The notes under the pieces were generated by a model. That model worked only from the letters and a program-made list of their open reading frames with translations. It was not told the DNA's origin and made no database searches. A stretch of DNA of 64,000 nt from assembly GCA_029582155.1 (NCBI GenBank), contig CM055897.1, positions 96,821,582-96,885,581 of the forward strand, in the 5' to 3' direction. Both the position numbers and the translations under genes were made by a program. Below are positions 10,478 to 23,528 of this stretch, one piece after another; position 1 is the first letter of the stretch, and every line of letters starts with the position of its first letter. Origin of the DNA: Panopea generosa (lineage: Eukaryota > Mollusca > Bivalvia > Adapedonta > Hiatellidae).

Positions 10478-13364
10478 CTGCAACCTCCAACTTGCGTGGA
10501 TACTCTGCCTACTGTCACAATAACTGCAACCTCCAACACGCGTGGATACTCTGCCTACTGTCACAATAATTGCTACCTTCAACATGCGTGGATACTCTGC
10601 CTACTGTTGCAATAATTGCTACCTTCAACATGCTTTGGTACTCTGACTACTGTCACAATAACTACAACATCCAACACGCGTAGATACTCTGCCTACTGCC
10701 ACAATAATTGCTACCTTCAACACGCCTGGATACTCTGCTTACTGTTGCAATAACTGCTACCTTCAACATGCTTTGATACTCTGACTACTGTCACAATAAC
10801 TGCAACCTCCAATACACATGCCTACTGTCGCAATAATTGTTATATTCCAACACGCGTGCATACTCTGCCTACTGTCGCAATAATTACTACCTTCAACATG
10901 AGTGGAAACTCTCTGCCTACTGTCACAATAACTAAAACCTCCAACATGGGTGCATACTCTGCCTACTGTCACAATAACTGCAACCTCCAACACGCATGGA
11001 TACTCTGCCTACTGTCACAATAACTAAAGCCTCCAACACGGGTGCATAATCTGCCTACTGCCACAGTAACTGCAACCTCCAACACATGTGGATACTCTGC
11101 CTTCTGTCACAATAACAGCAACCTCCAACATGCATAGATACTCTGCCTACTGTCACAATGACTGCAACCTCCAACACGCGTAGATACTCTGCAAACTGTC
11201 ACAATAACTGCAACCTCCAACACACGTGGATACTCTGCCTACTGTCACAATAACTGCAACTTCCAACACGCGTAGATACTCTGCCTACTATCACAATTAA
11301 CTGCAACCTCCAACACACGTGGATACTCTGCCAACTGTCACATTAACTGCAACCTCCAACACGCGTGGATACTCTGCCTACTGTAGCAATAATTACTACC
11401 TTCAACATGCGTGGATACTCTGCCTACTGTCACAATAACTGCCACCTCCAACATGTGTGAATACTCTGCCTACTGTCACAATAACTACAACCTCCAACAC
11501 ACGTGCATACTCTGCCTACTGTAGCAATAATTACTACCTTCAACATGCATGGATACTCTGCCTACTGTCACAATAACTGCCACCTCCAACCTGTGTGCAC
11601 TCTGCCTACTGTCATAATAACTACAACCTCCAACTGGCGTAGATACTCTGCCTACTCTCACAATAACTGCAACCTCCGACACGTGTGGATACTTTGCCTA
11701 CTGTCAGAATAATTGCAACCTCCAACATACCTGGATACTCTGCCTACTGTCACAATAACTGCAACCTCCAACACCAGAAAATACTCTGCCTACTGTCACA
11801 ATAACTGCAACCTCCAACACGTGTAGATACTCTGCCTACTGTCACAATAACTGCAACCTCCAACATGCGTGGATACTCTGCCTACTGTCACAATAACTGC
11901 AACCTCCAACACACGTGGATACTCTGCCTACTGTCACAGTAACTGCAACCTCCAACACATGTGGATACTCTGCTTACTGTCACAATAACTGCAACCTCCA
12001 ACACGTGTAGATACTCTGCCTACTGTCACAATAACTGCAACCTCCAACACACGTGGATACTCTGCCTACCGTCACAATAACTGCAACCTCTAACACGTGT
12101 AGATACTGTGCCTATTGTCACAATAACTGCAACCTCCAACACACACGGATACTCTGCCTACCGTCACAATGACTGCAACCTCTAACACGTGTAGATACTC
12201 TGCCTACTGTCACAATAACTGCAACCTCCAACACTCGTAGATACTCTGCCTACTGTCACAATAACTGCAACCTCCAACACATGTGGATACTCTGCCAACT
12301 GTCACAATTACTGCAACCTCCAACACACGTGGATACTTTGCCTACTGTCACAATAACTGCAACCTCCAACACGCGTAGATACTCTGCCAACTGTCACAAT
12401 AACTGCAACCTCCAACACACGTGGATACTCTGCCTACTGTCACAATAACTGCAACCTCCAACACACGTGGATACTGTGCCTACTGTCACAATAACTGCAA
12501 CCTCCAACACACGTGGATACTCTGCCTACTGTCACAATAACTGCAACCTCCAACATGCCTGGATACTCTGCCTACTGTCACAATAACTGCAACCTCCAAC
12601 ACACGTGGATACTCTGCCTACTGTCACAATAACTGCAACCTCCAACATGCCTGGATACTCTGCCTACTGTCACAATAACTGCAACCTCCAACACGAGAAA
12701 TTACTCTGCCTATTGTCACAATAACTGCAACCTCTGACAAGCATGGATACTCTGCCTACTGTCACAATAACTGCAACCTCCAACATGCATGCATACTCTG
12801 CCTACTGTCACAATAACTGCAACCTCCAACATGCATGCATACTCTGCCTACTGTCACAATAACTGCAACCTCCAACATGCATAGATACTCTGCCTACTGT
12901 CACAATGACTGCAACCTCCAACACATGTGGATACTCTGCCTACTGTCACAATAACTGCAACCTCCAACATGCATAGATACTCTGCCTACTGTCACAATGA
13001 CTGCAACCTCCACGTGTGGATACTCTGCCTACTGTCACAATAACTGCAACCTCCAACATGTGTGGATACTCTGCCTACTGTCACAATAACTGCAACCTCC
13101 AACATGCATGCATACTCTGCCTACTGTCACAATGACTGCAACCTCCAACACATGTGGATACTCTGCCTACTGTTACAATAACTGCAACCTCCAACATGCA
13201 TAGATACTCTGCCTACTGTCACAATGACTGCAGCCTCCAATACACGTGGATACTCTGCCTACTGTGACAATAATTGCAACCTCCAACACATGCGGATACT
13301 TTGCCTACTGTGACAATAACTGCAACCTCCAACACATGTGGATACTCTGCCGACTGTCACAATT
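10478..13364. repeat. 46-bp minisatellite, about 63 copies (largest array in the window)
   Basis: The unit is CTGCAACCTCCAACACACGT followed by GGATACTCTGCCTACTGTCACAATAA. Most units are nearly identical except for a 6-8 base core (CACGCG, CACACG, CATGCA, CACGTG and others) and the next two bases. Many cores contain CACGTG or GCGTG. Local 92-bp alternation of two variants is visible near 11990-12240 and 12860-13240. Short ORFs on both strands are artefacts. Confidence 0.97.
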
Positions 13365-13996
13365 GAGGTTGTGCAGAATGACCTTGAGATCAATCCAGGA
13401 TTTTAATTGTTTGTCAATGAGCAAGAATGCCAATAACCAGGGTGGTGTCACTGGTGTGTGGTCATTTATAAAGCCAGTTATCTTGACATGTTCACCATTA
13501 TCTCACCTTAATGATGGACAAAACACTGTGTCCAAATTATAGAGCAGTACAGTACAGTTCAACTTGTAGCCATGGTCAGAAGAGCTCAAATTCTCTACAA
13601 GACTCTCTCATGCATAATTTTTGACCATTGGAATATATTATAGACAGCCTATATTGTGGACAATGCAGAATATCAAGGTTGCCTGAGGCTGATCAGGGTC
13701 TACATTGTTTGTAAATATTATTATTGATGTGATTATTGACAGTATGTTTTTGTTTACTTGAGAATGGTTGTAAACATGTTGTTGACCGATATAGGTAAGA
13801 CAGGTTAATTGGTACTCAATGTTGATGTGTTTGCATTCAAACTGTAATTTAATGCTTTATCTATACCATGCAATTATTAACCTGACCAAATTTCAATTAA
13901 CTTTGAAGTGATTATAGCAGCTGGAAGTTGAGGAAAACATACAGTTTTTTGAATTCCTAATCATACTTACTTAAACTCTGAAAGTTTTTATTTGTT
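13365..13996. other. Unassigned DNA beside the 46-bp array
   Basis: The array breaks off abruptly. A TGACCTTGA site (13379-13387) lies just outside it. No gene was recognised. Confidence 0.45.
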
Positions 13997-14210
13997 GTTT
14001 TTAATGAGGTTTAACACCATTTTAAGGTTATATTACAGAACCCAGTTCTATAAGTGGAATAGGATCCTAGATATGTACATGAACCGGAGTAGATTTACCG
14101 TCCCCCTCCCCCTCCCAAATAACTGGCAAACTTTCTCACATACAGTTTATGGACACAGTTTAGTTGAGAGCTAAGTGATCTTCAGACAGGTGTCTAGGAC
14201 CACTTGTCCA
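13997..14210 (-). mobile_element. SINE family C copy, decayed
   Basis: Recognisable blocks in order are GAGGTTTAACACCATTTT, AACTGGCAAACTTTCTCACA, CAGTTTATGGACACAG and GAGAGCTAAGTGATCTTCAG. They match the tRNA-Leu-headed SINE at 51.0 kb. Confidence 0.75.
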
Positions 14211-14595
14211 TCGAGAACCCATGTAAAAGTATTGGCAATGCAGTCCTTCCTCTATCCCCCTGTGGTTAACAAAAAGTATTTTCCATCATCAATACGATGG
14301 GCCTGGATAGACTATGAACTTATGGTATTTTATACAAACAAACCAACCCAACACAGGTGTGTATCATGCCATCTGTAAATGTGTGCAGTTATTTAACTAG
14401 ATGCATATTAAATGCCAAAAGCGTGTCAATCGGTAGTCGCTGAATGATTCAGGATTTTCCTTGCTCCAGATAATGTTATGCTGTCAGCAGTAGATTTTTT
14501 TATTTGATATTTAAATGACAGAAACTATTAATATGAACAAGATACTACGAAACCTCAACATGTACATGTCTTAAGTTGAAAAACACTAATGAAAG

Positions 14596-14765
14596 CAGGG
14601 CAGTAGTGTAGTGGATAGAATGTTGCCTGCTCACATCAGGGGTTGCTGGTTTGGTCTCCAGCTTGATGCTTCTCAATAAACAACACTCAGTACTGGTTCT
14701 ACCCAGGAAGCTGACCAGAGAATGGTTCATATAAGCTCTGAGCTTTTTTCACAGTCAAGCTAAAA
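14596..14765 (+). mobile_element. SINE family D copy
   Basis: A tRNA-like head (GGGCAGTAGTGTAGTGGATA with a B-box-like GGTTTGGTCTCC) is followed by a short body containing ACTCAGTACTGGTTCTACCC, GGAAGCTGACCAGAGAATGG and CTCTGAGCTTTTTTCACAGT. Copies lie at 49.5 kb (minus) and 59.8 kb (plus). Confidence 0.8.
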
Positions 14766-15279
14766 TAAATGAGTATAAACTAATTATTTTCAGATTTCAA
14801 ACCCCATCGCCTTGACCATCAACACTACCATTGTGAACATGGAATCTGAACACCAGACTTATCTTGAAACAAATGATGCAACGCCCACAGTATATATATA
14901 TACAATATTTGTTTTACCTGTTATGATGTAAAACAAAGCACAATTTATTTTTGAGTGCAGCATGTGTGAAACTGTTACATAAACTTGATAAGAAGGAGGT
15001 GCAGGTGCCGGTCTGCCAATATCCTGTTGTCTGATGGGTGTGATCAATCGGCTGATCACAACAACCCAATCACAGTAAATCACTTCTATATTGAAATCAT
15101 TTCACCAGCACATAATTATACTCAGTGGTGGTTATCGCCTTTTCAAACTGCATTCAGATTTCTTCATTTTGCTGCACACCATAGTTCCAAGGATCATGAC
15201 TGACAACATCGTAAATGCTGTACTTCTCATCACAATAGGACTTTCAATGCCGAGGCAAAAGCGTAAAATACAAGTTTGT

Positions 15280-15350
15280 TATGACCTACGCAGGATAAAA
15301 CTGACAACCTCCTGCCTGTGAGGAAGATGCTCTAACACTGGACCACAGTT
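15280..15350 (-). mobile_element. tRNA-like SINE head relic
   Basis: The minus strand shows TGGTCCAGTGTTAGAGCATC (A-box-like) and GGTTGTCAGTTTTATCC (B-box-like) at usual spacing. Confidence 0.45.
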
Positions 15351-15675
15351 GCAGTAGTACAAATGTTTCGGTCACTGATTTGACAATTCCATTAGTATGT
15401 GAACAAAGTGGCCAACTCAAGTTATAGGTGGAATTGGACAAGTTATAACAAGCTGGATCTGTATATCTCTTGCATCATTAAAATGCTTGGTAAAGCAGAC
15501 GTAAGTCTCAAAACCTGACAGAACAAACTGAGAGGATTGGGGGAAAGCTCTTACCAGCTACACAATTATTTAAGTATTTAGTTTCACCTAATTTCCATGA
15601 CATTTTTCCAGCACTAACATTAGTAGGACAGGTCTTCAATTTATAAACAATTTTTATTTGATAAACAGGAAAACA

Positions 15676-15893
15676 AAACATTTTTTTTGTGTTTTTTTAA
15701 TTGGGGTTTAATACCATTTTTTAACACATTACAGGTTATATTTGACATCTACGTTAAAATTGGTGGAGGAAGACCACAGAATATGAGTAGAACTGTCTGC
15801 AATTAACTGACAAATATGAAGTTTTGGACTGTGATGGACTCAATCCACAACCTCAGTAAGTGCTTTATACCACTCGGTCAACTGGAGTCTACA
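15676..15893 (-). mobile_element. SINE family C copy, decayed
   Basis: Blocks TTGGGGTTTAATACCATTTT, CACATTACAGGTTATATTTG, GGTGGAGGAAGACCACAGAA and CCACTCGGTCAACTGGAG keep the order seen at 51.0 kb. Confidence 0.78.
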
Positions 15894-16439
15894 AAATGAC
15901 AGCTGATCCATAAATAGTGAAAACTATAAGATGGTTCATATTTCATAGAGTTGTCATTTTAATTGCCATCCTAATATGGTTAGTTTTTGTCGGTGAAACA
16001 TGTGTAAGAATTAAATGATTTACAATACCAGCACTCTGCAGTCAGATTCGCTTACAGGTACTAAAGATAATTTTTCAATTATCAAAACTCATATTATTTT
16101 TACTACACTATTGGGACAGAAGTAATTTCTAAAAGAACTAATTCCGTTATTATTCTGTCAGTATTTGGATTATCGTCAGTTTCATTTTTTAACAAATTTG
16201 AAATCATCAGTCAGTTTTAGAATGACAAATACAGGGATTCTTAGCACCAGTTTGGATGAAATAGAATATAGATAATATCCTGCAAAGAGGTTTTTAAATC
16301 TGTCTTACATGTCAGGAATCATTCAAGAATCCAAGTAGCAATGATTTTCAACATCACTAAAATTAACAAATCCAGATCCTGCATCAATATACCGGTACTA
16401 AAGATTCTGATATAAGTTAAAACAAAACTTTTGAAAATT

Positions 16440-16650
16440 GAATATTTCAAATTATTGGTTTTAAATTGATTTATTTTACATTGATTACAAGACAAGTTCT
16501 TACAACTTAGACAATTCACAAGTCTTCCTGGGTAGAACAAGTACTATGCATATGTGGATGAATTGTCTTATTCAAGGACACCCACCACACAAAGCTGTGG
16601 CCAAGGATCGAACCCACGACCCCCCAATCATGGATGCTCTGCCAATAGTT
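16440..16650 (-). mobile_element. SINE family E copy
   Basis: It shares with 18030-18245 the blocks TTTATTTTACATTGATTACA, TTCTTACAACTTAGACAATT and CACACAAAGCTGTGGCCAAG, ending in a tRNA-like head in antisense (GATCGAACCCACGACC). Confidence 0.65.
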
Positions 16651-18029
16651 TCTATAAAACTCATATATTTATGCAAGATATCAGAATTTAAAAAAACTGA
16701 CATCTGTACACAGCCAACAAAAAATTTGTCAATTTTATTTTGTTCATTTATTACATGTAAAATTCATGACAAGGAGTAAAATTCCTTTGTCACTCAACAA
16801 TTTTAATCTTTATTGGGTGCAGACACAACCTTTGTGCACTTATTCCTGACAAACAAGGATTAATCAATATCAAAACAACCAGATTTTTATCATCAAATTT
16901 AGAAAACAGGACTTGGCGTGCACGGCCTTATAAGTACATAGAAGAGAATAACTCTGTCATGCTGGGAGTTACAAGTTATATAACTTGTTTACCACAACTC
17001 ACTGAACTGTGAAAGTTTTGTATTACATGCATGTGAAATGGTTATATGGTGACATGGGCACAACTTCTGATAGGACAGATAGCCAATATTATAAAACAGG
17101 CACTTCAGGTATATCAACAGCCAATAATATTTTACAATAAAGGACATGAAACAAAATCACCCAACCACTCGACTCCACACTGCAGTTACATATTACAGCC
17201 CGCAAAACCAGCCAGCCAGACTTGAAATTGATAGTTTCAAATAGTATTGAAATATTGTATTTTCCACAGTGCATCCTAGTTCACAAAAGTTAATCTTGAA
17301 CTTAATAGTCTTAAACTAAATAGTTTTAAATAGTATAACACTTATATACAAAATGTTAATCTTATGAACTTTTGAATCTGTTAAATCGTATCCAATCTGA
17401 TATGATTGAAGCCTCCCTACAACAACATTCTGGATTAATACAAACAGGCGCCGACAACCTGCTATTCCGTCACAAAACAAAAACATTAAATTAATATGGA
17501 AACCCGTAACATGCAAATTTCTTAAATAAACTTTTTGTACTAGTCTTTGTTCATTTTGATTTCTGTTAACAAGAATAACTGGTTGAGATGGTAGATTGGA
17601 CTGAGAGCTAAACATGGTTTACCCTAATTGACTTCTAGAATGAGTTGCTTCATTGTTTTATTCGTTGATATAACTGACATGACCAACATTTACTACTTCA
17701 TACATCATATCCTCTGATACTTTTCAGAGAACTTTTGGAATTAATCTGGCAATTGGGTAGGAAACAGCATGATAAAGCTCAAAATCTTTCAATAAATGTC
17801 TGTCTTAAACTTACACATTTGTTTGATTTTAATTTAAAATCAATTTAACAAAAACAAATTCAGAGTTACAGTTTGGCAGCATTTACAGACTTAGAGTCTA
17901 ATTTTATCATTTTATGTTAAGGTGAATACAGTTCAACAATGCTGCCAATCTTTGGCTCAAAGTTCTCTAGCATGATGACAATGATAGTGAGACTAAAAAT
18001 AGTTATTAATTCGAGGATTGTCATAATTG
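16651..18029. other. Unassigned AT-rich DNA
   Basis: The minus ORF 17316-17615 (99 residues) has no family signature and is near chance length for this base composition. Confidence 0.4.
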
Positions 18030-18245
18030 TTTTAATCTTATTTATTTTACATGGATTGTCAACTTCTTACAACTTATACAAATCACACTAAGTATTCCTG
18101 TGGATAAAGTGTCTGCTTAATGATACCACACAAAGCCGTGGCGGAGGATTGAATCCACAACCAACCACCCCTCCACCCATCCCCATCCCTCAATCTTGGA
18201 TCAGATCCTCTACCACTTTGCCACGCGCTCAACACGCATTGATAT
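18030..18245 (-). mobile_element. SINE family E copy
   Basis: Blocks TTTATTTTACATGGATTGTC, CTTCTTACAACTTATACAAA and ACACAAAGCCGTGGCGGAGG match the copy at 16.5 kb. The head contains a C-rich insertion near 18160-18190. Confidence 0.65.
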
Positions 18246-18404
18246 AATTGTTGGCCTATGGCCATATGTCAACATGACTGCCAGAAAACAAACCACTAAC
18301 TGGGACCAATATGAAATTACTACATTCACAACAATTTTATCAATAACCAACTGTAGCAGTTTTAATTTCAAATTGGCCTAGAATTTCTTCAGTGATATAT
18401 CCAT

Positions 18405-19036
18405 TACAACAAGAAATGTCACTGGTAAGTGTCGCATGTCTCAAACAGATGCAGTGTTGTCAAACTCAAATTGTGACCTTGACCTTTGAGGTACGGGTGT
18501 GGGTCTTACTCGCGACACATTGTCATGTTATGTTGATCAATTGTAGCAAGTATCATTAAAATCCATCTATGTATGACAAAATTACAGGCCAGACACAAAA
18601 TCTCACACACTCAAAGTGTTGTTAAACAAACTCAAATTGTGACCTTGCCCTTTGAGGTACAGGTATGGGTTTTACTCACGACACGTCGTCATGTTTAGTT
18701 GATCATTTGTAGCAAATATTTATAAAATCCATCTATACATGACAAAGTTACAGGCCAGCCACAAATCTAACACAAACTCGAAGTGTTGTCAAACAAACTC
18801 AGATAGTGACCTTGACCTTTGAGTTGTAGTAAATATCATTAAAATCCACCTATGCATGACAAAGTTACAGTCCGGACATGAAATCTCACACAGACTCAAA
18901 GTGTATTCAGACAAAATCCATCTATGCATGACAAAGATACAGGCCGGAAACGAAATACCGAATGGAAGGACGAACAGACGGACGGACACTGCTATTACTA
19001 TATGCCACCCCAAAAATTTTTGGGGTGGCATTTTAA
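18405..19036. mobile_element. Dispersed element with ~165-bp internal modules and a 28-bp terminal palindrome
   Basis: The internal module starts around TTGTGACCTTGACCTTTGAG and ends around ATGACAAAGTTACAGGCC. It occurs about three times (18471, 18638 and 18804) plus a partial copy. A GGACGAACAGACGGACGGAC tract follows, then the perfect palindrome at 19003-19030 with arms TGCCACCCCAAAAA. The layout resembles non-autonomous Helitron/Helentron-like elements frequent in bivalve genomes; the class is inferred. Confidence 0.65.
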
Positions 19037-19527
19037 CATTAATTAATAATTTAAGTAATGGTGGAAAAAACCAACGACAGCCCAGCTTTGCTCAATTCTA
19101 TAACAATCTAAACGCTTGTGTCAGGCATGGATGATCACCTCAATATAAATGGGTAAAACTACGATATTCCTGAGAGGGAAGATGCTAGTAATATAAAACT
19201 CTACTCTTCATGGATGAAGAAGTTTAATGTTTACCTTTAATAGAAACTTTTTTTATACCAATATGAGAGGCTCAGGTGAACTAATTAAATTTAAAATATG
19301 TAAACACCTCAAGGTTACATATAGGACATCAAGTCACATGTGTTTGTCAACATAATTGTTGGTTTTTGTTGGGTTATTTTAGTATTTTATTCCTTTTATA
19401 TATATTGATCATCCATCATCAGGCAAATAATAACTTATTTGTCTAGTTCTGATTCCTTTTTTTATAGCTTTCATCATAACAAAACCATTCATCATATGAA
19501 TAATATAACCCTAGTTATGCCTACATA

Positions 19528-19786
19528 GTCCAGTTGGTTGGATATTTAGCATAGTTTTAATGTCATCAAGGGCTAACAGTTAACCTAACCACTCCATCCT
19601 TGGATCCTGGAAGGTTAACCAGTACTCAAGTACACCCATCTTGGCAAGTACCTGATCAATCAGTAGCAAGAGACAAATGCAATGCAGTTTGTATACCAAT
19701 CGTCACAGAGACTGTGGCCGGGCCAGGATTCAAACTCATGACCCCTGGATTGATAGTCAAACATGACAGAGCTAACCGGGCCAAAC
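19528..19786 (-). mobile_element. SINE family B copy with target site duplication
   Basis: The body matches other family B copies. The tRNA-like head at the right end reads in antisense CATGACCCCTGGATTGATAG and GAGCTAACCGGGCC. It is flanked by TATGCCTACATAG (19515-19527) and TATGCCTGCATAG (19787-19799), a 13-bp duplication with one mismatch. Confidence 0.88.
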
Positions 19787-19799
19787 TATGCCTGCATAG

Positions 19800-21918
19800 A
19801 AACAATGCAATTGCTTTAATGTAACCCTCTCTTAAGACTTTCAGAGGATGCACTTGAATCAATGACTTGTTTTGAGGTTGTCCTGACAAATAAAACAGGA
19901 TATGCCATATATAATTAACTATATAAGCTGGGGTGTGCTGAAATGGTGCTAAGCTTCAAATATATTTTTTACCTAAATTCACATTAAACCAAAATTTAAT
20001 CAACTTGTTCACTTTTCATTTACTTATGGTGAACATTACGTTGGATAGGACATGATGATCAATTTGTATGTATTTAAATTACACTTTCCTTCTCAATTGT
20101 ATATTTATTCATATACCAATTTCTGACAAATTCCTGATCATATCTAGCTGTATCTAACTGTATCATCAGCTCATCTCCATGAAATGGGAATATTATTATA
20201 ACAAATATTGAAGAAAATGTTTGACAGCAAACCAAGTTCGGTTGTCTTTGGCTTGGTAGTCTGAAGCGCTATCGTCTAATGAGGTAATGCTGAGGTTGAT
20301 TGTGAGTCCTGCTCAGTCCAAATCAGACAGGCTCTTTTATGTATTTGGTCCTTCAAAAAAAAAACAGAAATTTTTCTACAAGTTTAGCATATTTTCGGTT
20401 AAATAACCTTCCATCGTGGAGTAAATTACAGCATCTGATCAGGTATTTTTCACATCATCTTAAATATGAATGTATCACAAGGACTATTGGGTTAATTTGT
20501 CCAACATCATGATTTATATAAGCATTTAATGGTCTTCACCAATATGTACTTTGTATGTCATCTTAAGTTCAGTGTGCTTACTGGGTCAACATGTGTTATA
20601 ATACTTCAGATGGAAAAAAAACAACTGTAATTCATATTTCTTACGCTCTGACAGTCATGCAGCCCACATACTTTAGGAAGACGAGACATCTATTCATTAC
20701 ATACTTTGTTCACAAGTGCAGTTTTAATGTTGGGCAAGATTCATATATCTTATATCGCAAGACATGAAGCAAAGTTCACTATCTAGAATGATCCCCACCT
20801 TGGAAAGCTTTACAAAATGTATTTCCACAATTTGGCATGATATTGACCAGCAGAAACTGTTCTTTGAACTCTATCTTCTAAATTGGCAAGATAAACAATG
20901 AAATATATTAATTCTTATAATCTCTGGATAAATCTTACATAAACCCTACTGCTCACGTGTACAATTATTATTATTTCGTATTAAAAACCATTGTACGAAG
21001 GTTTTCACCTTTTGTAGTATTTGTCAAGTATATTGTTACTCTATAGTAAAATCTATTTTCAACCTTTCGCGCATGGACAAACCGTTATACAATCTATCAT
21101 TCTCAACATGTTATACAAGCCAAGCTGGTAGTAATGGCAAACATCCAACCAACAGTCTACAATGATAGTTGATATAAGGATAATTCATATTCCATATCAT
21201 TTCAGTGTTTGTACAAACCTGTCTCAACCAAACATTGCTGACAGGTAGACTCAGTGTGTCAAGGCTGATCAAGGTCCAACTGACGCAATATCTCCTCTAC
21301 CTTTCCAAATGTCATTTGAACTATTTTTCAAAACTCCTCTGCTATTTCTCATTTCTGAACATGAGTGCAATAACCTAAAGTTTATGCATGTGTTCCGTGT
21401 ATGATTAAGTATCAATGCATGAAACATTTTAAAACACTGAAAAGTACAAGCTCATATAGAATTGTTATGAAAAATCCTTGATTACAGACAGCCATACATC
21501 AAGTAAGTAACAGGGGAAAATGTTTGGCTTGAGCTAACTTTTAATCACAACCACAGCCACAGGTGATTTAATAGTGTGTTGCATGGTGCAAGGTCATAAC
21601 CACAATCCATGTGTGGTAATCGATGTTTAACATAATTACCAACATGCATATGACTCGTGTTAGAACATATTTACAAACATGACATGTGGTGTTAGACATC
21701 ATTTTAGACCATAATAGAAAAACATGCATGTTAAACAAGTACCAACTCCTGTCCCTAACTATATGATGTCAACATAATTGTCAAACATGCATGTTTTAGA
21801 GTATAACATCATCATGTGTAGTGAAAAACCATCAGTACCCAGTATGCATAGTTTAAGACCATAATTGCAAAATATGCATGTTGGACCTTCATCCACTTTC
21901 ATACAAGATGTAGACATA
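19800..21918. other. Unassigned AT-rich DNA with a tRNA-like relic
   Basis: Around 20235-20310 a plus-strand sequence (TGGCTTGGTAGTCTGAAGCG, then GGTTGATTGTGAGTCC) resembles a decayed type II tRNA head. From about 21560 the words AACATGCATG and TGTTAGACC recur irregularly and look like decayed outliers of the 61-bp array that follows. Confidence 0.4.
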
Positions 21919-22628
21919 ATCTCCCAACATGCATGGTGTTAGACCAAATCATCCACCTTATGTAGTATTCTTCCCCGTAATCTCCCAACATGCATGGTGT
22001 TAGACCAAATCATCAACCTTATGTAGTATTTCTCCCCATAATCTCCCAACATGCATGGTGTTAGAACAAATCATCCACCTTATGTAGTATTCCTCCCCAT
22101 AATCTCCCAACATGCAGCCATGGTGTTAGACCAAATCATCCACCTTATGTAGTATTCTTCCCCGTAATCTCCCAACATAGGGCATGGTTTTAGACCAAAT
22201 CATCCACCTTATGTAGTATTCCTCCCCATCATCTCCCAACATGCATGGTGTTAGACCAAATCATCCACTTTATGTAGTATTTCTCCCCATAATCTCCCAA
22301 CATGCATGGTGTTAGACCAAATCATCCACCTTATGTAGTATTCCTCCCCATAATCTCCCAACATGCAGCCATGGTGTTAGACCAAATCATGCACCTTATG
22401 TAGTATTCCTCATCGTAATCTCCCAACATAGGGCAGTGTTAGACCAAATCATCCACCTTATGTAGTATTCCTCCCCATAATCTCCCAACATGCATGGTGT
22501 TAGACCAAATCATCCACCTTATGTAGTATTCCTCCCCATAATCTCCCAACATGCATGGTGTTAAACCAAATCATCCACCTTATGTAGTATTCCTCCCCAT
22601 AATCTCCCAACATGCATGGTGTTAGACA
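21919..22628. repeat. 61-bp minisatellite, about 11-12 copies
   Basis: The unit is CCCAACATGCATGGTGTTAG, ACCAAATCATCCACCTTATG, TAGTATTCCTCCCCATAATCT. Two variant classes (AACATGCAGCCATGG and AACATAGGGCA) recur in the same order about 245 bp apart, indicating block duplication. Confidence 0.95.
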
Positions 22629-23164
22629 TTTTCACTATCAACCAAGACACTTAAATTTATTATTTAATGACGTTAAATTTTCATTTATAACTGAACTTCA
22701 GAAATCACAAAATTGCAGGACAATTTCTGTGGAAATGCTGAACATTTAGAACAGTTTAATCTGATTCCAAGTAATTTCTAGCTGTTTTGATTTTAAAATC
22801 ATTTTGAGATTGTTTTATTAACCCACTCAAGCAGTGCCACGTGCTAGTCTTGCTCTGTTTTTATTGTGTTTTCTTGCACAAAACCGCCACTCTTCATGTA
22901 AATTCTCAATATCGAAGGAATACAGATTTATTCGAAGCTGTCTGTAGCGAGTGATGTGTATAATTTGAAGTAATATAATGCACACTTTGGTAAATACATT
23001 CAGCACAAATTGTAATCATTAGTATGCCAAACCACAAACCAATCTTGCTTAATCCCAGATTCACATGCAAAAATATCAATCGGTTCATGTGGGTTTAAAA
23101 TGTTTTTTTCAATGCAGAAACCATATTTCATTAAATCTTTTTTTATTATATCTATTGCTTAATT

Positions 23165-23395
23165 GCAAACATTCTTTTTATCAGAATTTAATGCCAGTAA
23201 ACGCATAACATATTGTATGTATTGACTGGGGAAGACCTTAGATGGGTATAGATGAATACAAGTGGAGCACTCTCTTTCAGCACTGACAGACTTTCGTATA
23301 TAAAGTGTTTGGACTGATTTGAACTCAAACTGACAACTTATTGTTAAAAGTGAAGTGACCTTGAGTCTTGGATTAGTTTGCTGCTAATCACCCTA
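23165..23395 (-). mobile_element. SINE family C copy, ancient
   Basis: Blocks GGGGAAGACCTTAGATGGGT, GACTTTCGTATATAAAGTGT, GGACTGATTTGAACTCAAAC and GTGAAGTGACCTTGAGTCTT align in order with the 51.0 kb copy but are strongly diverged. Confidence 0.6.
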
Positions 23396-23528
23396 CATTT
23401 ATTGCTAAGTATCTATGTGAGCATAAGTTTTGATGATTAAATCTGAGTGTTGAACCAGTGTCCATTCCAGTTATATATAATAAAGAAGATATCTGAAAGC
23501 AATAATAATAACAATCGATATCACTTAT

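Noticed and set aside
17316..17615. 99-residue minus-strand ORF
   Set aside because: No domain, chance length and AT-driven composition (Ile, Asn, Leu, Val).
21919..22628. CRISPR-like array
   Set aside because: Whole 61-bp units repeat without unique spacers; this is a eukaryotic minisatellite.
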